Below, one piece after another: positions 38,172-48,155 of a stretch of 64,000 nucleotides of DNA (position 1 is its first letter; every line of letters begins with the position of its first letter). The notes beneath the pieces are model-generated. The model was not told where the DNA came from, ran no database searches, and was given only the letters and a program-made list of their open reading frames with translations. The DNA is from Prochlorococcus sp. AG-402-B19 (GTDB lineage: Bacteria > Cyanobacteriota > Cyanobacteriia > PCC-6307 > Cyanobiaceae): positions 93,511 through 157,510 of the forward strand of contig QCHM01000002.1 in assembly GCA_003279615.1 (NCBI GenBank), given 5' to 3'. The translations under genes were made by a program, and so were the position numbers.

Positions 38172-38681
38172 ATGGTTATTTCAATTTTTGGATACTTATT
38201 TCTTATTGTTGGGTTGTTGATATTGGCTTTACCTTTAATACTTGTTGAATTAAGTAGACCACGAGACTGGTTAAATGGTGGACTTTTTTTGTTTTTAGGA
38301 TTATTTCTTCTAGTTGAGAATGACCTTTTGAGAGGTTCAATAAATTTATTTGTTATCTCTATGGCGATTTTGTATGGAAAAATGATGTCTGAAATTATTC
38401 AAACAAGATGGTATCAGCTAAGTCTGGATGAAAAAAAGCTGATTGGTTCTTTTGAGCGATGGTTTGTATCTGTTAAACAGCTTGGTCAAATTATTGGTTT
38501 ACTAGGAAATAGTTTTTTCAATTTTTTTAAAAGCTTTATTACTCAATCTGAAAAACCTTTCAAAGAAAAGAAATGGGTTCATCCAGTTTTGAAAGAGGAA
38601 ATCCAGATGAAAGTAGTTGATCAACCTGATTCAACTGATTCTAATCAGGTCAGAAATGAGAAATTGACTGAAAATGAATAG
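38172..38681 (+). CDS. ycf66: Ycf66-family protein
   Basis: The 169-residue product has three hydrophobic stretches (from MVISIFGYLFLIVGLLILAL to about residue 75), with the family motif LSRPRDWLNGGLFLFLGLFL. A soluble, lysine-rich tail follows (from about 110). Ycf66 is found in cyanobacteria and some plastids. The function is unknown. It is followed by ileS after 60 bases on the same strand. Confidence 0.75.
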   Translation: MVISIFGYLFLIVGLLILALPLILVELSRPRDWLNGGLFLFLGLFLLVENDLLRGSINLFVISMAILYGKMMSEIIQTRWYQLSLDEKKLIGSFERWFVSVKQLGQIIGLLGNSFFNFFKSFITQSEKPFKEKKWVHPVLKEEIQMKVVDQPDSTDSNQVRNEKLTENE

Positions 38682-38741
38682 ACTTCTTGATAAGGTTAAA
38701 GGGCCTCAGGCAATCATGATGATTATTGAATATTTCTCCAA

Positions 38742-41645
38742 GTGAATAAGTTAAATAAAGGGTCAGAAAAGGATGGTCCCTCTTACAAAGAAACCCTCAA
38801 CCTTTTGCAAACTAAATTTGGTATGAGGGCAAATGCAACTCTTAGAGAACCGGAATTGCAAGATTTTTGGACTGAAAACAATATAGATTTTGATCTAGGC
38901 TTAAAAAATTCTGGAGAAACTTTTACTTTGCATGATGGCCCCCCATATGCAAATGGAACGCTGCATATGGGACATGCACTTAACAAAATCTTGAAAGACA
39001 TAATTAATAAATTCCAAATCATGCAAGGGAAAAAAGTTTGTTATGTCCCTGGATGGGATTGCCACGGATTACCTATTGAATTGAAAGTTCTACAAGCCTT
39101 AGATAAATCTCAACGAGCTGAATTAACTCCTATTAAGTTGAGGAAAAAAGCTGCTGCCTATGCAAAAAAGCAAGTATCTAATCAAATGGATGGGTTTAAA
39201 AGATGGGGAATATGGGGGGATTGGAAAAACCCTTATTTAACTTTAGATAAACATTTTGAATCGTCTCAGATCAAGTTGTTTGGCGAAATGGTTTTCAAGG
39301 GATATATATATAGAGGTTTAAAACCAGTGCATTGGAGTCCAAGCTCTCAAACAGCACTAGCAGAAGCAGAATTGGAATATCCCACAGGGCATATTAGTCA
39401 AAGTATTTATGTGGGATTTAAAGTTTATCAAATACCAGAAATATTAAAGCAAGAGATTTATAATCAGGCCTCAGAATTATTTGACTCTGATGGGATTTTA
39501 AAAGAAGTTAAGCTTCTCATTTGGACTACTACTCCATGGACAATTCCAGCAAACCAGGCTATTTCTGTTAATGAAAAATTAGATTATGTAATTGCTAAAA
39601 GTTCTGATCAGTCATTGATAATTACAGCCAATGATCTTTTAGACAAAGTATCTATGACTGTAGGTATACATTGTGAAAGAAAGGTATTAATTAAAGGATC
39701 TTTATTAGATGGAATTATTTATAAACATCCTTTATTTGATAGGAATAGTCCAGTTGTATTAGGCGGTGATTATATAACTATTGATTCAGGAACTGGATTG
39801 GTTCACACTGCTCCTGGGCATGGTGTAGATGATTTTAATACTGGTAGAAAATATAATTTACCGATTTCTTGCCCTGTTGATTCTAAGGGTTTTCTTACTA
39901 ATGAAGCTGGGAAATTTGAAGGTTTAAATGTCTTGAAAGATGCTAATAATGTATTAATCAATGGTCTCAGAGATACTGGTGTCCTACTGAAAGAAATTCC
40001 ATACGAGCATAAATATCCTTACGACTGGAGAACTAAAAAACCAACAATTTTTAGAGCTACAGAACAGTGGTTTGCTTCTGTGGAAGGTTTTAGGGATAAG
40101 GCACTTTCTGCAATAGAAAATGTTACTTGGCTTCCTGAATCAGGGAAAAATAGAATTAATTCTATGGTTAGTGATAGAGGAGATTGGTGTATTTCTCGTC
40201 AAAGAACTTGGGGTGTACCTATCCCTGTATTTTATGAAAAAGATGGTAAAGACATTTTACTCAATGAAGAAACTATTGATTATATCTCTCATTTATTTTC
40301 CCTATATGGATCAGATATTTGGTGGGAATACGATGAATCCAAGCTTTTGCCTCCTTCTTATTTAAATCAGGCAGATAAATGGAAAAAAGGAACTGATACT
40401 ATGGATGTTTGGTTTGATTCAGGTTCAAGTTGGTCTTCGGTTATATCAAAAAGTAATAATTTAAATTATCCAGCAGATTTATACTTGGAGGGTTCTGATC
40501 AACATCGTGGTTGGTTTCAGTCTTCTTTGTTAACCTCTGTGGCAGTAAATGAAAAGGCCCCTTTTAAAAAGGTTCTTACGCATGGTTTTGCGTTAGATGA
40601 AAATGGTAGAAAAATGAGTAAATCCTTAGGTAATATTATTGATCCATTAGTGATAATTAATGGTGGTTCAAATAAGAAGTTAGACCCTGCTTATGGAGCT
40701 GATGTTTTGAGACTTTGGGTTAGTTCTGTTGATTATTCTGCCGATGTCCCTATTGGATCAAATATCTTAAAACAAATTTCTGATGTTTATCGAAAAGTTA
40801 GAAATACTTCTAGGTATTTATTAGGTAACATTTATGATTTTGATAATAAAGTTGATGCTATTAATGTTTCTGAATTGCCTTTATTAGATAAATGGATGTT
40901 GAATAGAACAGCTGAAGTGATTGATGAGATTACTGATGCATTCTCTAATTTTGAATTTTCTAAGTTCTTCCAATTAATTCAGAACTTTTGTGTAGTAGAT
41001 CTATCTAATTTTTATTTAGATATAGCAAAAGATAGATTATATGTGAGTTCGAAATCTGACTTTAGAAGAAGAAGTTGTCAGACGGTTTTATCCTTGGTTA
41101 TTGAGAAGATTTCTGGCTTAATAGCACCTGTTTTATGTCATATGGCAGAGGATATTTGGCAAAATATTCCATATACTATTGAAGAAACTTCAGTTTTTCA
41201 AAGAGGATGGCCTAAAGTACCTGAATCATGGAGGAATAGAAGCTTTAATTCGCACGTTAATGAACTTCGCAAACTTAGAACAGTTATCAATCGGATGTTA
41301 GAGAGTTGTCGAAATAATCAAAAATTAGGTTCTTCTTTAGAAGCAGCAGTTAGAGTTGAGATTCATGATGAAAAAGTTCAGGCTGCTGTTGAATGGCTTT
41401 CTCAAAGTGAATCTAATAAGGTTGATGTTTTGAGAGATTGGTTACTGGTCTCATCTTTACAAATTGGTGGCGATCCATGGGCTGAAGTTTTAGTTACTGA
41501 AGCAAATGATATTGCTTCAGTAGATATAGCTAAAGCTAGAGGAATTAAGTGTGAAAGATGCTGGCATTATGAAATTGAAATGAGCAATAATAAAAATCAT
41601 CAAAATATTTGTAATAGATGTGAAAAAGTAGTTTTGGCTATTTAA
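38742..41645 (+). CDS. ileS: Isoleucyl-tRNA synthetase
   Basis: Charges tRNA-Ile and edits misactivated valine. The 967-residue class I enzyme starts at GTG and has the HIGH-type motif [17 protein letters not shown], the editing-domain sequence [25 protein letters not shown], the KMSKS motif [16 protein letters not shown], and a C-terminal zinc finger (CERCW ... CNRC). This is the bacterial, mupirocin-sensitive type of sequence organisation. Length is normal. It is the only aminoacyl-tRNA synthetase in the window. Confidence 0.98.
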   Translation: MNKLNKGSEKDGPSYKETLNLLQTKFGMRANATLREPELQDFWTENNIDFDLGLKNSGETFTLHDGPPYANGTLHMGHALNKILKDIINKFQIMQGKKVCYVPGWDCHGLPIELKVLQALDKSQRAELTPIKLRKKAAAYAKKQVSNQMDGFKRWGIWGDWKNPYLTLDKHFESSQIKLFGEMVFKGYIYRGLKPVHWSPSSQTALAEAELEYPTGHISQSIYVGFKVYQIPEILKQEIYNQASELFDSDGILKEVKLLIWTTTPWTIPANQAISVNEKLDYVIAKSSDQSLIITANDLLDKVSMTVGIHCERKVLIKGSLLDGIIYKHPLFDRNSPVVLGGDYITIDSGTGLVHTAPGHGVDDFNTGRKYNLPISCPVDSKGFLTNEAGKFEGLNVLKDANNVLINGLRDTGVLLKEIPYEHKYPYDWRTKKPTIFRATEQWFASVEGFRDKALSAIENVTWLPESGKNRINSMVSDRGDWCISRQRTWGVPIPVFYEKDGKDILLNEETIDYISHLFSLYGSDIWWEYDESKLLPPSYLNQADKWKKGTDTMDVWFDSGSSWSSVISKSNNLNYPADLYLEGSDQHRGWFQSSLLTSVAVNEKAPFKKVLTHGFALDENGRKMSKSLGNIIDPLVIINGGSNKKLDPAYGADVLRLWVSSVDYSADVPIGSNILKQISDVYRKVRNTSRYLLGNIYDFDNKVDAINVSELPLLDKWMLNRTAEVIDEITDAFSNFEFSKFFQLIQNFCVVDLSNFYLDIAKDRLYVSSKSDFRRRSCQTVLSLVIEKISGLIAPVLCHMAEDIWQNIPYTIEETSVFQRGWPKVPESWRNRSFNSHVNELRKLRTVINRMLESCRNNQKLGSSLEAAVRVEIHDEKVQAAVEWLSQSESNKVDVLRDWLLVSSLQIGGDPWAEVLVTEANDIASVDIAKARGIKCERCWHYEIEMSNNKNHQNICNRCEKVVLAI

Positions 41646-41681
41646 CTATTATCCTGAGTTAATTATTAAATTAAATATTGT

Positions 41682-42311
41682 TTAGAATTTACCAGCAAAA
41701 CGTCCATTTTTAGGTAATTGCATAATTAGCCATTGAAGTAAACCTATTAAATACAAAATTAATGCTAAATATGCAAAAAATGTAGAAAATGCTGTAGTCC
41801 AATTACCATCTAAAATAAATTTTATAATCATTTTTGTGGTAATAAATGAATTATATGGAATTTCTCTCCAAGTATCACAATAGCTCTGATTTATTGAATT
41901 CAAGCACTGCCAACTAAATACATGAAGTCCTGTACTTAGTATTCCCCAAAAAGATAAAGTCCAGCGCCAAATTCTTGTGGTTAATGAAATGGGCTTATAA
42001 ATAGGCATTTCTTCAATCTCTTCATTGAGATCAATCCAAAACCAAATCGAAAAAACCATCATTATCGGGGAGATGAATGCAATTAATTGACCTAATTGAC
42101 TTTCCCCACTAAGAAATAAAAGACTTATTGCATATAGACTCGCAACTTTCCAATAAATTGATAAAAGTCTATCAATCGAGCTTGTATTAGATATTTTTGC
42201 CCATATCAAAAGAAATAATGGAAGTCCTAATGCAAAGGTGGCGGCAATTCGATATGACAGCCAAACTAGAATTTGAAATTGAGGTTCAGTCAAGAAAAAA
42301 GTCTCATTCAT
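41682..42311 (-). CDS. DUF3177-family membrane protein
   Basis: A 209-residue protein with about five hydrophobic helices, beginning FQILVWLSYRIAATFALGLP and with SIWFWIDLNEEIEEMPIYKP in a cytoplasmic loop. It matches my memory of the cyanobacterial DUF3177 family, which has no assigned function. It converges with ileS and is divergent from trmB. Confidence 0.65.
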   Translation of the reverse strand: MNETFFLTEPQFQILVWLSYRIAATFALGLPLFLLIWAKISNTSSIDRLLSIYWKVASLYAISLLFLSGESQLGQLIAFISPIMMVFSIWFWIDLNEEIEEMPIYKPISLTTRIWRWTLSFWGILSTGLHVFSWQCLNSINQSYCDTWREIPYNSFITTKMIIKFILDGNWTTAFSTFFAYLALILYLIGLLQWLIMQLPKNGRFAGKF

Positions 42312-42438
42312 ATGTATTATCAGCCTTTATTTATTATTTTCATGATTTTTCTCATTTATTAATGAGGTTTCTCTATATTATTAAAAATTTGATAAGTCAT
42401 TTATCTATTTTTTCTATAGTTTTATGGATGATTAGAGG

Positions 42439-42466
42439 TTGACAAAACAAAATAAATTAATAATAA
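42439..42466 (+). promoter_or_regulatory. Possible promoter for trmB
   Basis: TTGACA (42439-42444) followed after 16 bases by TAATAA (42461-42466) resembles a housekeeping sigma-factor promoter, about 90 bases before the GTG start of trmB. In such AT-rich DNA a chance -10 match is easy, so only the -35 box carries weight. Confidence 0.35.
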
Positions 42467-42558
42467 ACATAAATTATATCTTTTTGATATTTCCTTCTTG
42501 AAAATTAAACGGACTTGCTAGAATAATGATTTGATTAGTTAATATCAGGTTTCATACT

Positions 42559-43203
42559 GTGAGACAGCATGTAAATCCATTAAGCCAATTTTTCCAGTTA
42601 CCATTATCACTTCCAAGCAAGTCTTTAATTTTCAAGGATTCTTATTATCCAATTCATATAGATATTGGATCTGCTAAAGGTGAATTCCTAATTCAATTAG
42701 CATTGAAACATCCAAATTGGAATTTTTTAGGACTTGAGATAAGAGAACCTCTTGTTATTTCATCTGAAAGAAAAAGAAAAAAACTAGAATTAGAAAATTT
42801 GAAATTCTTATATTGTAATGTGAATGTAAGCCTGGATGAATGGTTATCAGATTTAGATTATGATCAATTAAAAAGAGTTTCAATTCAATTTCCAGATCCT
42901 TGGTTTAAGAGAAAACATATCAAAAGACGTGTTGTGAAAAATAGTCTGATTAATTCAATTGCAAGACACATTAGTAAGGAAGGTGAACTATTTATTCAAA
43001 GCGATATATTGAGACTTGTTGAATCGATGGTTAATGTTATTGATAAAAGCACATATTTTAATAGAAAATATGTAAAGGGATTGAAATGGCTAAATAAAAA
43101 CCCTTATGAAGCCTCTACAGATAGAGAGTTGTTCGTTCTTCATAAAAATTTGCCAGTATATAGAGCAATGTATACTAGAAATGAGACCCCCCTTGTTAAA
43201 TAG
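42559..43203 (+). CDS. trmB: tRNA (guanine-N7-)-methyltransferase
   Basis: Methylates G46 of tRNAs using S-adenosylmethionine. The 214-residue Rossmann-fold protein has the SAM motif HIDIGSAKGEFLIQLALKHP, GLEIREPLVISSERKRK, and the catalytic region VSIQFPDPWFKRKHIKRRVV, which is diagnostic for TrmB. It starts at GTG. The txlA gene follows 82 bases downstream. Confidence 0.95.
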   Translation: MRQHVNPLSQFFQLPLSLPSKSLIFKDSYYPIHIDIGSAKGEFLIQLALKHPNWNFLGLEIREPLVISSERKRKKLELENLKFLYCNVNVSLDEWLSDLDYDQLKRVSIQFPDPWFKRKHIKRRVVKNSLINSIARHISKEGELFIQSDILRLVESMVNVIDKSTYFNRKYVKGLKWLNKNPYEASTDRELFVLHKNLPVYRAMYTRNETPLVK

Positions 43204-43285
43204 GTACATTTATAATTACTACTATTATATGTTCTTATAAATCACAAATTTTGTATATAATTAATGGTAAAAATAATTATCTCTG

Positions 43286-43861
43286 ATGATTGATAACACT
43301 AGTTCAGATAAAGATCTAAGTATTCTTCAAAAATATTCTTTAGTGTTTATTAGTATTGTTCTTGTTATTTTACTATTATTTTTACGCAACGGTTTGAAAC
43401 CCAATGCGATGCTTGACCAATTAGCAAAAAATTCTCTTTTACCTGAGCAAGCTTTATCCAATGGAAAACCTACAGTGTTTGAATTCTATGCAGATTGGTG
43501 TGAAGCTTGTAAGGAGATGGCTCCTGACATGATTGAGGCAAAAAAACAAAACTCTAATAAAGTTGACGTTGTTTTATTGAATGTTGAAAATTCAAGGTGG
43601 ATTGATTTGATTGATGAATATAATGTAAATGGTATTCCTCAGTTGACTTTCTTTGATGATAAAGGTGTATTCCAGGGATTTTCATTAGGGGTTAGAAAAT
43701 ATAGCGAACTGAATGATATTTTTCTTGCACTGATTAATAATGAAGAATTGCCGTCTTTTACTCAATTATCAAACTTGAGTAATTTGCCATTAAAAACTTA
43801 TTCTAATCAAGGAAATTTTAATATTATTAGAGAGTCTGAAGGACCAAGAGATCATGGCTAA
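43286..43861 (+). CDS. txlA: Thioredoxin-like membrane-anchored protein (TxlA/HCF164 type)
   Basis: A 191-residue thioredoxin-fold protein with an N-terminal membrane anchor (YSLVFISIVLVILLLFL, 17-34) and the redox motif WCEAC (C72, C75) in FEFYADWCEACKEMAPDM. It has the conserved cis-proline region NGIPQLTFFD. Its homologues TxlA and HCF164 transfer reducing power across thylakoids for cytochrome b6f assembly. It overlaps thyX by 4 bases tail to tail. Confidence 0.88.
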   Translation: MIDNTSSDKDLSILQKYSLVFISIVLVILLLFLRNGLKPNAMLDQLAKNSLLPEQALSNGKPTVFEFYADWCEACKEMAPDMIEAKKQNSNKVDVVLLNVENSRWIDLIDEYNVNGIPQLTFFDDKGVFQGFSLGVRKYSELNDIFLALINNEELPSFTQLSNLSNLPLKTYSNQGNFNIIRESEGPRDHG

Positions 43862-44496
43862 TTTAACCAATTCAAAGCGGATGAAACTACTGGATATTCT
43901 TTTGAAAAAATATTTTTGCATTCTTTCGCGATATCCATATGCTCTTTTTGTGTCCCATGACCACTTCTTAGATTTATGTAATGAATCCAAGAACGACATG
44001 ACCCTGTCATATAGATTCTGGTTGGTGTGGCAAGTGGAAGTACAAATCTTGCACATTCTTTAGCTATCCCAGCTTCTAGCATTTCTTCATAAAGTTCTTT
44101 ATTTAGATTAAATAGATGTTTAATCTTTTTATTAAATTGATTAATAACTCCTTCTGATAAATCTGAAATGGAATTTTGTCTGTTTTTATTATCTTGCCTT
44201 CTTAATTCAGGTATAGGGATTTCTCCTAATTGTCTACTATCTGCATAACGTTGTGAGAATTCTTGAAAAGTAAAAGATCGATGTCTTAATATTTGTGCAG
44301 CGATTCCTCTAGTTGTTTCTATCTGTAAAGTCATATATGCTTGTTCAAAAACACTCCAATGTTCATTCTTTATGCAATACCCTATTAACTTAGTAAAGTC
44401 ATTATTATCTTGATTTTTTGGATTACTAACTCTGGCAATATATGCCATACTTTTTTCTGCATCTGGAGTAGAAGTTATTAATTTAACAAGACTCAT
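43858..44496 (-). CDS. thyX: Flavin-dependent thymidylate synthase
   Basis: Makes dTMP from dUMP with FAD and methylenetetrahydrofolate. The 212-residue protein has the ThyX signature RHRSFTFQEFSQRYADSRQ beginning at R71, and the C-terminal YMTGSCRSWIHYINLR segment that contacts substrate. It is the last of a three-gene unit: CobO-like, dcd, thyX, with gaps of 0 and 2 bases. ThyX replaces ThyA in many small-genome bacteria. Confidence 0.96.
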   Translation of the reverse strand: MSLVKLITSTPDAEKSMAYIARVSNPKNQDNNDFTKLIGYCIKNEHWSVFEQAYMTLQIETTRGIAAQILRHRSFTFQEFSQRYADSRQLGEIPIPELRRQDNKNRQNSISDLSEGVINQFNKKIKHLFNLNKELYEEMLEAGIAKECARFVLPLATPTRIYMTGSCRSWIHYINLRSGHGTQKEHMDIAKECKNIFSKEYPVVSSALNWLN

Positions 44497-44498
44497 AA

Positions 44499-45092
44499 TT
44501 ATACTTTTGCTAGGGTTACTTTTTCAGGTTGATATTGATACTTACCTTGCCTATCACTATATGTTGTTTCACAGGGGTCACCTTCAAAGAAAAGCAATTG
44601 ACAAATTCCTTCATCTGCGTAAATCCTACAATCAGCTCCTGAGCTATTGCTGAATTCCAGGGTAAGATGACCTTCCCAGCTAGCTTCTGCAGGAGTTGTA
44701 TTTACTATTATCCCCAACCGAGCATAGGTGCTTTTTCCAAGGCAAATCACAGTAATATTAGGTGGAACTTTCATCTTTTCTAATGCAACACCAAGTCCAT
44801 AAGAGTGAGCAGGTAAAATAAAATATTTCCCATCTTTATCTTCTTTTAAATCTGTAGGTTCTAAATTGGCAGGATTAAATTTCTTTGGATTCATTACTGT
44901 TCCTGGAACATGCTTGAAAATCAAAAACTCTTTTGAAGAAAGACGCAAATCGTATCCATATGATGAGCAACCAAAGCTTAAAACAGGCGATTTTTTTGAT
45001 TCCGGTTCAAGATGCCTTATTAGTTTTTCTTGAAATGGTTCAAGCATTCCTAAGGAAGCTTGCTCTGAAATCCAAAGATCGTTTTTTAACAT
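44499..45092 (-). CDS. dcd: dCTP deaminase
   Basis: Deaminates dCTP to dUTP, which after dUTPase action feeds thymidylate synthesis. The 197-residue trimeric dUTPase-like fold shows CSSYGYDLRLSSKEFLIF, LPAHSYGLGVALEKMKVP, CLGKSTYARLGIIVNTTPAE with the conserved Ser/Arg, and AEASWEGHLTLEFSNSS. It begins right where the CobO-like gene ends and stops 2 bases before thyX, so the three are one operon. Confidence 0.95.
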   Translation of the reverse strand: MLKNDLWISEQASLGMLEPFQEKLIRHLEPESKKSPVLSFGCSSYGYDLRLSSKEFLIFKHVPGTVMNPKKFNPANLEPTDLKEDKDGKYFILPAHSYGLGVALEKMKVPPNITVICLGKSTYARLGIIVNTTPAEASWEGHLTLEFSNSSGADCRIYADEGICQLLFFEGDPCETTYSDRQGKYQYQPEKVTLAKV

Positions 45093-45689
45093 TTAATTGC
45101 AGCGTAATTCGGTGATTTGGTCAGCCATTTCCATTATTTTAGGAGGTATTGAAGGTCCTGTAAGGATAATATCTGTCGATGATGGACGATTATTTATCAT
45201 ATAAATTAAATCATTTTCTTCAATGAAACCAAGGTTAATTGCCATTCCTATTTCATCGAGAACAAGTTTATCTAAATTTTTTTCAAATAAACTTTTTTTA
45301 CAATATTCCCAGAGCTCTTGAATGGCTTTCTCTTCATATTTTCTTTTTAAAGATAAATGTTCTTCTGATAACTGTTCAGGTAAGCATGTCTCAAGAGCTG
45401 GCCTGAGCCACTCCAATTGACCGCAAAGATTTATTCCTCCTTTGGGCCCCTGGTTCACTCCGCCTCTTAAAAATTGAGATATTAAAACTTTGCTACCTAA
45501 TCCTGCGGATCGTAGGGCTTCACTTAGAACTATAGAAAAGCTACCTCTAAAACTAGAAGTGTGGATTTGTACTTGTCCTTGTGATTTGACTAATTGTAAG
45601 GGGCTGCTATATGGGACTGGCCTTAGAGAAGCCTCCTTATACGGGGATGAACCTTTTTGTTGAGCATTAATGCTAGCTCGTGCATTCAT
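45093..45689 (-). CDS. cobO: CobO/BtuR-like protein with a degenerate P-loop
   Basis: Resembles cob(I)alamin adenosyltransferase of the CobA/BtuR type over its full 198 residues: GQVQIHT at the start of the fold, ALRSAGLGSKVLISQFLRGG, LDEIGMAINLGFI (Walker B-like) and ILTGPSIPPKIMEMADQITE. Where active enzymes have a Walker A such as GDGKGKTT, this protein has TSSFRGSF (44-51), without the lysine. It may therefore bind ATP differently or not adenosylate cobalamin at all. It is first in a unit with dcd and thyX. The symbol follows homology only. Confidence 0.72.
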   Translation of the reverse strand: MNARASINAQQKGSSPYKEASLRPVPYSSPLQLVKSQGQVQIHTSSFRGSFSIVLSEALRSAGLGSKVLISQFLRGGVNQGPKGGINLCGQLEWLRPALETCLPEQLSEEHLSLKRKYEEKAIQELWEYCKKSLFEKNLDKLVLDEIGMAINLGFIEENDLIYMINNRPSSTDIILTGPSIPPKIMEMADQITELRCN

Positions 45690-46004
45690 CTCAATTTTGA
45701 TAATGATGTCTTTTATTTAATCTAGCGGCAGAAAATTTCTAAACAACCAAATCAACACTATCTGTGGTGTATTAAATAATTAATTCTTAGAGATAAATAA
45801 TTTTTAAGGTTTTATGAGGGATTCAAGGAGTAATGAATTGTCGTTTTTGATGCTTTTTGCCCTTTTTCAAGCTTTCTCTTGTTAGAAGATAGGATTACAA
45901 AGTGATTTTTTAGATTTAGTTGGGGACTAAGGAGCCAAAAAGTCGCCATAGCTACATATCGTTTTATCTCGACTTATTAATCTTCTTTGAACAATAAATT
46001 AAAT
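45690..46004 (+). promoter_or_regulatory. Region upstream of ntcA with an NtcA-like site
   Basis: This roughly 310-base gap between the divergent CobO-like gene and ntcA contains GTCGCCATAGCTAC at 45942-45955, which fits the looser GT-N10-AC form of the NtcA consensus but not the full GTA-N8-TAC. TATTAA lies about 20 bases further on and could be a -10 element. ntcA is known to be autoregulated in several cyanobacteria. I saw no further gene in the region. Confidence 0.4.
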
Positions 46005-46736
46005 ATGGTCACCTCCTATCGTGGCTTTACCCGTTTCAATCAACAACGACATAGCCAGATGGCTGTTAATTCTTCATCTCCTTTGCCATCAAGCAAAACA
46101 CTGTTGGATGTAATCAAATCTCTTGATGGGGTCTCCACTGAAATTGTAGATAGGTCGAAAACAATTTTTTTCCCTGGTGATCCAGCTGAAAGGGTTTATT
46201 TGATTAGGCGAGGTGCAGTTCGATTGAGTAGGGTTTATGAAACAGGAGAGGAAATTACGGTTGCGTTATTAAGAGAAAATAGTCTTTTTGGAGTTTTATC
46301 TCTATTGACAGGTCACAGATCAGATCGCTTTTATCATGCTATTGCCTTTACGCGTGTTGAACTTATTGCTGCTCCAGCTTCATCAGTAAGGAATGCAATT
46401 GAGCAAGACGCTTCAGTTGGATTGCTTTTGCTTCAAGGTTTATCAAGCAGAGTTCTTCAAACTGAAACCATGATAGAAACTTTAACGCACCGAGATATGT
46501 CCTCTCGTCTCGCAAGCTTTTTACTAGTTTTGTGTAGGGACTTTGGAGTCCCCGGAGAAAAAGGAGTAACAATTGATTTAAGACTTTCTCATCAAGCTAT
46601 TGCTGAAGCAATAGGTTCAACCAGGGTCACAATTACACGGTTACTTGGTGAGTTAAAAAGTTCGTCATTATTGGCAATAGATAGAAAAAAAATAACTATC
46701 TTTGATCCAATAGCTTTAGCAAAAAGATTTAATTAA
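46005..46736 (+). CDS. ntcA: Global nitrogen regulator NtcA
   Basis: CRP-family activator that senses 2-oxoglutarate and controls nitrogen genes. I choose the ATG at 46005 ([13 protein letters not shown], 243 residues) because the family N-terminus starts this way. An in-frame TTG at 45987 is upstream. The effector domain shows [20 protein letters not shown] and [20 protein letters not shown]. The helix-turn-helix is [20 protein letters not shown]. It is highly conserved, so confidence is high. The DUF3084 gene follows 55 bases later. Confidence 0.98.
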   Translation: MVTSYRGFTRFNQQRHSQMAVNSSSPLPSSKTLLDVIKSLDGVSTEIVDRSKTIFFPGDPAERVYLIRRGAVRLSRVYETGEEITVALLRENSLFGVLSLLTGHRSDRFYHAIAFTRVELIAAPASSVRNAIEQDASVGLLLLQGLSSRVLQTETMIETLTHRDMSSRLASFLLVLCRDFGVPGEKGVTIDLRLSHQAIAEAIGSTRVTITRLLGELKSSSLLAIDRKKITIFDPIALAKRFN

Positions 46737-46791
46737 AGCCCAAAGCATACTAATGTCTAAGAGATTTGATTAATCCCTCTTCAATATCTCT

Positions 46792-47721
46792 GTGACTGTC
46801 TGGCTGAAAATTATTTTAATATTAATCCTAGGTGGAATACTTTCTACTTTGGGAGATCGCTTGGGTACTAGAGTTGGGAAAGCACGTTTAAGTATTTTTA
46901 AGTTAAGACCTAAAAGTACAGCTATTTTAATAACTGTTTTTACTGGAAGTATTATTAGTGCTATTTCATTTGCAACGATGGTTGCATTTGATAGGGATTT
47001 TAGGGTTGGATTATTTCAATTAGAGGATATTCGAGAAAAGATTAATAAAAGAGAAGAAGAGTTGAAAAAATTAGAAAAAAATTTATATGCTTTAAGAAGT
47101 GGTGATGTAGTGATAAGTAGTGGTCAATCTCTTATAACTAAGACTATTCAAATAAAGAACAACGATAATATAAGAAGAGAGATAGAGAGTATACTTCAGC
47201 AGGCAAATTTTTATGCATATAACTTGGCTAAAACTAATCAATCCAAATATCGTAGAGTACTATTAGTGCGTAAAGATCATATTGAAAATCTTGAAAAAAT
47301 AATAGCTGATAAAAGAACTTGGGTGGTTAGTATAAAATCAGCAGGGAATATTCTTAGAGGAGAAAATTATGTTTATGCATTCCCTGAACTTACATTAAAT
47401 AAAAATATTACTAAGAAAGGAGAAATTATTGCCAGAGAAAATATTTATATAGAACAATCTGATTCTGAGGCTATACGAAAAAAGATTAAACTATTACTTT
47501 CTTCAACTTTAGCCGAGGTTAAGAGGCGAGGTTCCTTAAGCTCTGAGTTGAAAATTAATGCTTCCCAGATTAATGATTTAGGTAAAGATCTAGTTAATAG
47601 GGAAAAGGGAGATTTTCAAATCATTGCGAAAGCCATGGATAATAGCCAAAGTGCTGATAAGGTTTCAATATCTTTAGAGTTAAAATCTTTAGAAAAAGTT
47701 ATAATGAATAAAACTCAATGA
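46792..47721 (+). CDS. DUF3084-family membrane protein
   Basis: A 309-residue protein starting at GTG, with two N-terminal membrane helices (WLKIILILILGGILSTLGDR and AILITVFTGSIISAISFATM) followed by a long coiled-coil segment (INKREEELKKLEKNLYALRS) and a soluble domain. The GDRLGTRVGKARLSIFKLRP turn between the helices is typical of DUF3084. Function is unknown. It overlaps the RuvC-fold gene by 4 bases, an arrangement I believe recurs in cyanobacteria. Confidence 0.85.
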   Translation: MTVWLKIILILILGGILSTLGDRLGTRVGKARLSIFKLRPKSTAILITVFTGSIISAISFATMVAFDRDFRVGLFQLEDIREKINKREEELKKLEKNLYALRSGDVVISSGQSLITKTIQIKNNDNIRREIESILQQANFYAYNLAKTNQSKYRRVLLVRKDHIENLEKIIADKRTWVVSIKSAGNILRGENYVYAFPELTLNKNITKKGEIIARENIYIEQSDSEAIRKKIKLLLSSTLAEVKRRGSLSSELKINASQINDLGKDLVNREKGDFQIIAKAMDNSQSADKVSISLELKSLEKVIMNKTQ

Positions 47722-48155
47722 GTTTATATATATCCATAGATCCAGGAAGTAAAAAATGTGGCTTGTTATTAGCCGATATTGAATCAGGTAATGTTATTGA
47801 AGCAGGAATATCTTCATTAAGTAATTTTTCTGGTTTAGTTTCTTCATGGAATCAAAATTATCAAATAATTAAAATAATAATTGGTGATGGAACAAATTGT
47901 AGTTATATAGAAAATGAATTAAAAAGAAAAAATATCTTCAACTTCGATTACGTTAATGAAAAGGGATCAACATTAAGAGCTAGATTTAGATATTGGGAAA
48001 TATGGCCTCCAAACTATTTGATACGTTGGCTGCCCAAAGAAATACTTTTCCCACCTGAAAATCTTGATGCAGTTGTAGCGTTAGTTTTATTGGAAGATTT
48101 TTTAAAGAATAGTTTTATTTGGCCAGATAAAGTAGATATTAAAATTTGGCCCTAA
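47718..48155 (+). CDS. RuvC/YqgF-like RNase H-fold protein
   Basis: A 145-residue protein with the RNase H-fold start SLYISIDPGSKKCGLLLADI (Asp8), a central strand IIKIIIGDG, VNEKGSTLRARFRYWE with an acidic residue, and ENLDAVVALVLLEDFL with a late Asp. These are the positions of catalytic acids in RuvC-like and YqgF nucleases, so it may be an active nuclease or Holliday-junction-resolvase-like protein. It is not RuvC itself and is more divergent than YqgF/RuvX. It is translationally coupled to the DUF3084 gene. Confidence 0.65.
   Translation: MSLYISIDPGSKKCGLLLADIESGNVIEAGISSLSNFSGLVSSWNQNYQIIKIIIGDGTNCSYIENELKRKNIFNFDYVNEKGSTLRARFRYWEIWPPNYLIRWLPKEILFPPENLDAVVALVLLEDFLKNSFIWPDKVDIKIWP

Noticed and set aside
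42197..42442. 81-codon plus-strand frame over the start of the DUF3177 gene
   Set aside because: It is antisense to a likely real membrane protein gene and its second half is chance hydrophobic sequence.
43854..44063. 69-codon plus-strand frame opposite thyX
   Set aside because: It is antisense to the conserved thyX C-terminus and has no recognisable domain.
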